A DNA stretch of 9,992 nucleotides, taken from contig FR894528.1 in assembly GCA_000436115.1 (NCBI GenBank), positions 26,831 through 36,822 of the forward strand, read 5' to 3'. A model generated the notes under the pieces. That model did no database searches and had not been told where the DNA came from. It saw only the letters and a program-made list of their open reading frames with translations. Made by a program: the position numbers and the translations under genes. The DNA is from Firmicutes bacterium CAG:534. Lineage in GTDB: Bacteria; Bacillota; Clostridia; Lachnospirales; Lachnospiraceae. The number at the start of each line of letters is the position of its first letter. Position 1 is the stretch's first letter. Shown here piece by piece: positions 6,175 to 9,992 of this stretch.

Positions 6175-6245
6175 GGTATATTCGAACTCTATATCCGGAC
6201 GAAATGTCTGAGAGTACCATACCGTGTCCAACATTTTTTATTTTT
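6175..6245 (+). other. possible structured RNA with T-tract downstream of the merR-family gene
   Basis: Within the 208-bp gap between the regulator and the debranching enzyme gene, three short helices nest in order: GGTAT/ATACC (6175-6179, 6219-6223), ACTCT/AGAGT (6186-6190, 6211-6215) and CGGAC/GTCTG (6196-6200, 6206-6210, one G-U), with a one-sided ATATC bulge and a GAAAT loop. An alternative hairpin, GG(T)ATAT/ATATCC (6175-6196), excludes this fold. A T-rich run follows at 6234-6245. It could be the regulator's terminator, although the hairpin ends about 10 nt before the T-run, or a cis-acting RNA. It matches no riboswitch consensus I could recall. Confidence 0.35.
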
Positions 6246-6246
6246 C

Positions 6247-6275
6247 TGTACATCATGTCCGTTATCGTGTAAAAT
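6247..6275 (+). promoter_or_regulatory. possible promoter of the debranching enzyme gene
   Basis: TGTACA (6247-6252), a 17-bp spacer and TAAAAT (6270-6275) form a moderate match to the vegetative consensus, 61 nt upstream of the debranching enzyme start codon. It lies directly after the T-tract that ends the regulator unit. No convincing catabolite-repression (cre) operator was found nearby, although one might be expected for a glucan enzyme. Confidence 0.4.
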
Positions 6276-6335
6276 AAACGCAAACACTATTTTCGTAATT
6301 TTTCGCACACAATGGCTTTTTATGGAGAATAAAAA

Positions 6336-8528
6336 ATGGTCAATTACCACTATGAAAAAAAAGCATTTTTTACATTTCAAGAAGGGATCCGCCGTGAATG
6401 GGCACTGACAAACGGCATCGGCGGTTACGCCGGAAGTTCGCTGATCGGCGCTCACAACCGGACGCATCAGGGATATCTGATCGCAAGCCTGCACCCGCCG
6501 ATCGACCGTTACCTTGTTTTTTCAAAAATCAACGAATCCCTGGCTGTATTTGCAGCAGAAAGCGCCTGCAGTTCTGACAAAAAAAACCATTTGCTTACAG
6601 GCACATTAAAAAGGGAAACTGCATCTGATGTATCTGCAGTGTATAATCTTGAGACATCCCAGCACAGAAAAAATGGCAAAACCTGTTACACACAGGGACA
6701 GGAATATCTTGTTTCTTTTTCTTATGACGGAAGTGTTCACTACACATATCAGATGGGAGCCGTCACTCTCAAAAAACACATCTGCTTAAAGCCTGGGGCC
6801 AATGTCTGTGCCATTGCCTATGAAATCGAAAATAATGGTCCGGATGCTTCTCTCACGCTGGTTCCCCTTTTTAATTTCCGTGAACACAGCGCATCCAGCC
6901 GCCTGAAAGATTTTCATTTCCATACTTCCCGGATTGATAATTCACTCTGCCTGATCCCGGAAAGCCATCCTGGCACTGCCGTTATATTCCAGACCAGCGA
7001 AGGTATTTTTTCCGACCATACGCCTATGTTTGATATCGACATGCAGCTCCAGACTGAGGTCGATCTTGAAACGGACGGACTTGATTGTCACTATTGTCCT
7101 CATAAAGTCACCATTTTTCTTCCGGAGAAAAACTGCAAACAGATTTCCGTACTCTGTTCTGTGATTGCTGCAGATGAATCATTTACAGACATCACGGCAG
7201 GTACCGCTTTTGACATTTTAATAGAACGGGAAAAGTATACAAAATCTCTCTATAAAACTGCAAATATTCACGACGATTTCGCAGATCGTCTGGTTCTCGC
7301 CGCAGACCAGTTTCTCTGTGACCGCGCTTCTACTGGCTATAAAACCGTGCTTGCCGGACTTCCATGGTTCACGGACTGGGGACGCGACACGATGATCGCA
7401 TTCACCGGACTGACGCTCTGCACCGGACGCAGAAAAGATGCCGAGGAGATCCTTTTAACATTTTCCAGATACATTCGTCACGGGATCGTGCCAAACATGT
7501 TCCCGGATGATAATGCCGCTCCTCTTTATAATACAGCAGATGCTTCCCTGTGGTATTTTTATGCAGTATGGCAGTATCTGCAGTATTATCCGGATACCGC
7601 TGCAAACGCTTTCGTACAGGAAAATATTTATCCTCATTTGAAGGAAATCATTTCCGCTTACAAAAACGGCACAGATTTTAGTATTCATATGGAGGAGGAC
7701 GGTCTCATCCATGCCGGAAGCGGTCTTGACCAGATAACCTGGATGGATGTACGCGTCGGTGACTGGGTTGCCACTCCGCGCCACGGAAAGCCGGTAGAGA
7801 TCAATGCGCTGTGGTACAATGCGTTAAAGGTTATGGAGGAATTTGCCCGGCGATATGAAGAGGATGATGATATCCCGATTTCCGGCTCTCATGTTATGAC
7901 CTCCTGCGATTACGCCGCGCTTGCGGAGCTTGTAAGAGAATCGTTCCGCCAGAAGTTCTGGTGGGAGGAAAAGGGCTGTCTTTATGACGTTGTAGACGGG
8001 GATGAGCCGGATGACCATCTTCGCCCAAACCAGATCTATGCGGTGTCACTTCCTTTTACCATGTTATCGAAAGAGCAGGAAGCACGGATCGTCACATTTG
8101 CCAAAGAACATCTCTATATCGGCTGTGGCCTGCGCTCTCTCACCTGTGACCATGCTGACTACCACGGCATTTACAGCGGTTCCCTGTCCAAACGTGATGC
8201 CGCCTACCACCAGGGTACGGCATGGGGATTTCTGCTCGGCGGTTTTCTGTCTGCCTACGCAAAAGTCCACGATCACTCGCCGGAATGTACCAAAGAGCTT
8301 CTTTCCCTGCTCGAACCTGTGCATCATCATCTGACCGACAACGGTTGTATCGGCTCGATTTCAGAGATTTTCGACGGAGATGCGCCTCACAACCCAAGGG
8401 GCTGCTATGCGCAGGCATGGAGCGTCGGTGAGACACTGCGGGCTTATATGCAGGATGTACTTCCATATGCGCATATGCGCGATCGAACTGACCGACAATC
8501 AGAAGGTTCAGAAATAGAGCATTTATGA
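6336..8528 (+). CDS. amylo-alpha-1,6-glucosidase / glycogen debranching enzyme (GH133-type)
   Basis: The 730-residue protein resembles bacterial glycogen debranching enzymes that hydrolyse alpha-1,6-linked glucose at branch points. The N-terminal part (about 15-240, REWALTNGIGGYAGSSL...NRTHQGYL) is the GDE N-terminal beta-sandwich domain. The C-terminal (alpha/alpha)6-barrel (about 310-710) has the family hallmarks FTDWGRDTMIAF (345-356), WMDVRVGDWVATPRHGKP (469-486) with D471, VEINALWYN (E488) and QAWSVGETLRAY (693-704, E699). No signal peptide or membrane segment is seen, so it is probably cytosolic and acts on imported or stored glucan. GGAG lies 8 nt before the ATG. It is convergent with a GH13 amylase gene, 50 bp apart, fitting alpha-glucan use. 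It seems intact. Confidence 0.93.
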   Translation: MVNYHYEKKAFFTFQEGIRREWALTNGIGGYAGSSLIGAHNRTHQGYLIASLHPPIDRYLVFSKINESLAVFAAESACSSDKKNHLLTGTLKRETASDVSAVYNLETSQHRKNGKTCYTQGQEYLVSFSYDGSVHYTYQMGAVTLKKHICLKPGANVCAIAYEIENNGPDASLTLVPLFNFREHSASSRLKDFHFHTSRIDNSLCLIPESHPGTAVIFQTSEGIFSDHTPMFDIDMQLQTEVDLETDGLDCHYCPHKVTIFLPEKNCKQISVLCSVIAADESFTDITAGTAFDILIEREKYTKSLYKTANIHDDFADRLVLAADQFLCDRASTGYKTVLAGLPWFTDWGRDTMIAFTGLTLCTGRRKDAEEILLTFSRYIRHGIVPNMFPDDNAAPLYNTADASLWYFYAVWQYLQYYPDTAANAFVQENIYPHLKEIISAYKNGTDFSIHMEEDGLIHAGSGLDQITWMDVRVGDWVATPRHGKPVEINALWYNALKVMEEFARRYEEDDDIPISGSHVMTSCDYAALAELVRESFRQKFWWEEKGCLYDVVDGDEPDDHLRPNQIYAVSLPFTMLSKEQEARIVTFAKEHLYIGCGLRSLTCDHADYHGIYSGSLSKRDAAYHQGTAWGFLLGGFLSAYAKVHDHSPECTKELLSLLEPVHHHLTDNGCIGSISEIFDGDAPHNPRGCYAQAWSVGETLRAYMQDVLPYAHMRDRTDRQSEGSEIEHL

Positions 8529-8550
8529 TAACTGCTTTGGTATTTTCAGT

Positions 8551-8590
8551 TGCTCTAGGCAGAAAGCCGCCTGGCATATTATTTCATTAT
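8551..8590 (+). terminator. weak possible terminator between convergent genes
   Basis: The 50-bp gap between the two stop codons contains TGC/GCA and AGGC/GCCT pairings (8551-8576) separated by a small internal loop. On the plus strand a moderately T-rich stretch follows that runs into the end of the amylase gene. The stem is short and the tail imperfect. On the minus strand no T-tract follows. This is the only visible candidate for ending either transcript. Confidence 0.25.
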
Positions 8591-9992
8591 CACCACCGAA
8601 TATCCCGGCACTGTCAGCGTTCCATTCTGGAACGTTGCTTCTTCCCTGTCCGTCAGCAGCACTCCGCCAACCTCAAGATCACTTCCTCCCTTTTCGCCGA
8701 ATGTGACACTGGATAAATCCACGGTCACGCTCTCCGATGCAAGGTTGTAAACCAGAAGCACTTCCGAATCGCCATACGTTTTCTTTATCACGCAGATCTT
8801 GTCATCCGAAACGCTCTTCTCAAAAGCCACGGTTCCACGGGCTATCTCCGGGTACTCATTGCGTAATTTTATCGTCTGTTTAACAAACTGGTAAATGGAA
8901 TTCCCATCGTTTTCCTGTGTCTCAAGTGCACCGTATTTCATTTTTATGGCATCCATGCCGGCAGGTCCCTTACACATTCCATTGGATGCCGCATCCTCGC
9001 TCCAGTACATCGGCGCACGCTTATTTTCATCCTTGCCAGAGCCTTTCATGCCAAGCTCCTCTCCATAGTACAGGAAAGCGCTTCCGGACATCAAAAGGTT
9101 CATCGCCTGTGCGATCTTTGTCTGGTTTTCACTGTCATCCCCGGAATAATAACCTGCACTGCGCGCCATATCATGGTTTGTGTAAAATGGCGCATCTATA
9201 TAGCTGTCACTGTACTGGGAAAGGTTATCCTGAAGGCTTACTAACGCCTTCCCATAAGAGGATGCAGAACCATTTTTAAGCACCGCTGCGATCGTGCCGG
9301 TGCTGTCCGCAAAAGAGAAATCAAAACAACTGTCAATGCCGCTCTCATAATATTTTGCGTAGGTATTTTGATCCGCCCAGACCTCAGCCACGATATAGGC
9401 ATCCTCTTTTTTCTCTTTTACCATGGAATTAAACCATGACAGCACTTCCACATTTTTATCCACGCTTCCGCTGTAATACTCTTTTGCCGCATCCAGCCGG
9501 AACCCGTCCACCCCCAGATCAAACCAGAAGTCCACAATCTTGTCAAACTCATCACGGACTGCCTGACTGCCAAGGTTTAAATCCGGCATCTCACTCCAGA
9601 ACTGCGCCTCATAATACCAGTCTGTGTCATTGAGCTTACTGTAACCGCCCTGCATTTTCCTGGAAAAATTATAGTAATCCACATAAGGACACTCCAACGC
9701 ATCCGGCTCTGCTCCCTCCGGCAGGTTTTTCAGATAATCTGCTGCTGTTTTAAACCATTCGTGCTGGGAGGATGTATGGTTCATGACAAGGTCGATAATG
9801 ACATTAATCCCCCTCTCGTGGCATGCTGCGATCAAATCTTTAAAATCGTCCATCGTACCGTATTCCGGGTCAATATCACAGAAATCTGTCACATCATATT
9901 TATGGTAAGTTGTGGAAGGCATGACTGGCATCAGCCATATTCCGGTACATCCGAGATCCGTGTCTGTCGCAGGATTACCGTCATTGATATAA
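8579..9992 (-). CDS. GH13 alpha-amylase-type glycosidase, partial (N-terminus beyond the window)
   Basis: The open frame runs through the right edge; 470 C-terminal residues are visible. It is a GH13 hydrolase cleaving alpha-1,4 (or mixed) glucosidic bonds. Counting from the edge: GIWLMPVMPS at 17-26, YHKYDVTDF (29-37), region I DLVMNH (67-72), region V MPDLN (135-139), region II GFRLDAAKE with nucleophile D167, region III AEVW with acid/base E203, and region IV TNHD with D274. A C-terminal beta domain ends in VPGYSVVIMK at the stop. MPDLN is the signature of neopullulanase-like and intermediate (GH13_36) enzymes, rather than QPDLN of oligo-1,6-glucosidases. Region II ends in Glu where His is common. 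Only about 50-100 residues of the catalytic part should be missing; a signal or lipoprotein peptide cannot be judged. It is convergent with the debranching enzyme gene. Confidence 0.93.
   Translation of the reverse strand, partial: YINDGNPATDTDLGCTGIWLMPVMPSTTYHKYDVTDFCDIDPEYGTMDDFKDLIAACHERGINVIIDLVMNHTSSQHEWFKTAADYLKNLPEGAEPDALECPYVDYYNFSRKMQGGYSKLNDTDWYYEAQFWSEMPDLNLGSQAVRDEFDKIVDFWFDLGVDGFRLDAAKEYYSGSVDKNVEVLSWFNSMVKEKKEDAYIVAEVWADQNTYAKYYESGIDSCFDFSFADSTGTIAAVLKNGSASSYGKALVSLQDNLSQYSDSYIDAPFYTNHDMARSAGYYSGDDSENQTKIAQAMNLLMSGSAFLYYGEELGMKGSGKDENKRAPMYWSEDAASNGMCKGPAGMDAIKMKYGALETQENDGNSIYQFVKQTIKLRNEYPEIARGTVAFEKSVSDDKICVIKKTYGDSEVLLVYNLASESVTVDLSSVTFGEKGGSDLEVGGVLLTDREEATFQNGTLTVPGYSVVIMK

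Noticed and set aside
6168..6232. Purine riboswitch or tRNA T-arm (TTCGAA) in the merR downstream gap
   Set aside because: The conserved junction and loop bases of purine riboswitches are absent, and the TTCGAA does not sit in a 5-bp stem with a 7-nt loop or near acceptor/anticodon arms.
6189..6494. Minus-strand open frame of 101 codons upstream of the debranching enzyme
   Set aside because: It overlaps the start of a well-supported gene and the structured gap, and its translation looks like no known protein.
8140..8577. Minus-strand open frame of 145 codons opposite the end of the debranching enzyme gene
   Set aside because: It is fully antisense to conserved catalytic sequence and has no recognisable domain.

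Overview
The window looks like chromosomal DNA of a Gram-positive anaerobe of the Clostridia, most likely Lachnospiraceae-like. Pointers are strong AGGAGG-type ribosome binding sites, consensus sigma-A-type promoters, moderate GC, a type-2 (long) orotidine decarboxylase, a cysteine-rich clostridial-style TcdA, and an alpha-amylase with the MPDLN signature. The genus cannot be named from sequence reading alone. No rRNA, tRNA, CRISPR array, transposase or phage gene was seen.

Region 1 (1-4458, minus strand) is a housekeeping run read right to left: tcdA (tRNA t6A dehydratase), ptsI (PTS enzyme I), pyrF and pyrE (the last two steps of UMP synthesis), then a roughly 50-residue one-helix membrane peptide. 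Good promoters lie in front of tcdA, pyrF and pyrE, so this is probably several overlapping transcripts. pyrK/pyrD, often found between pyrF and pyrE in Clostridia, are absent. Several start codons are best moved to internal ATGs that have a properly spaced Shine-Dalgarno.

Region 2 (about 4465-6245) is an AT-richer islet. It holds a short YitT-family membrane protein (minus) and a divergent BmrR-like MerR-family regulator (plus). The 85-bp gap between them contains a textbook MerR-type promoter facing the membrane gene: TTGACC, a 19-bp spacer, TACAAT, and a TATAG-TAA-CTATA dyad in the spacer. Overlapping it is a normal 17-bp-spaced promoter for the regulator. This reads as a self-contained ligand-sensing module whose membrane protein has no known substrate, and it is the most interesting item here. 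The islet is bounded by a strong minus-strand terminator on one side and a possibly structured RNA plus T-tract on the other.

Region 3 (6247-9992) is a convergent alpha-glucan pair: a complete amylo-alpha-1,6-glucosidase (GH133-type debranching enzyme, plus) and a GH13 alpha-amylase (minus) that runs off the right edge. Together they fit starch or glycogen breakdown, but they are convergent and so are not one operon.

No clear case of an entirely new multi-gene system was found. The MerR/YitT module, the small peptide after pyrE and the RNA structure at 6175-6223 are the best candidates for something undescribed.
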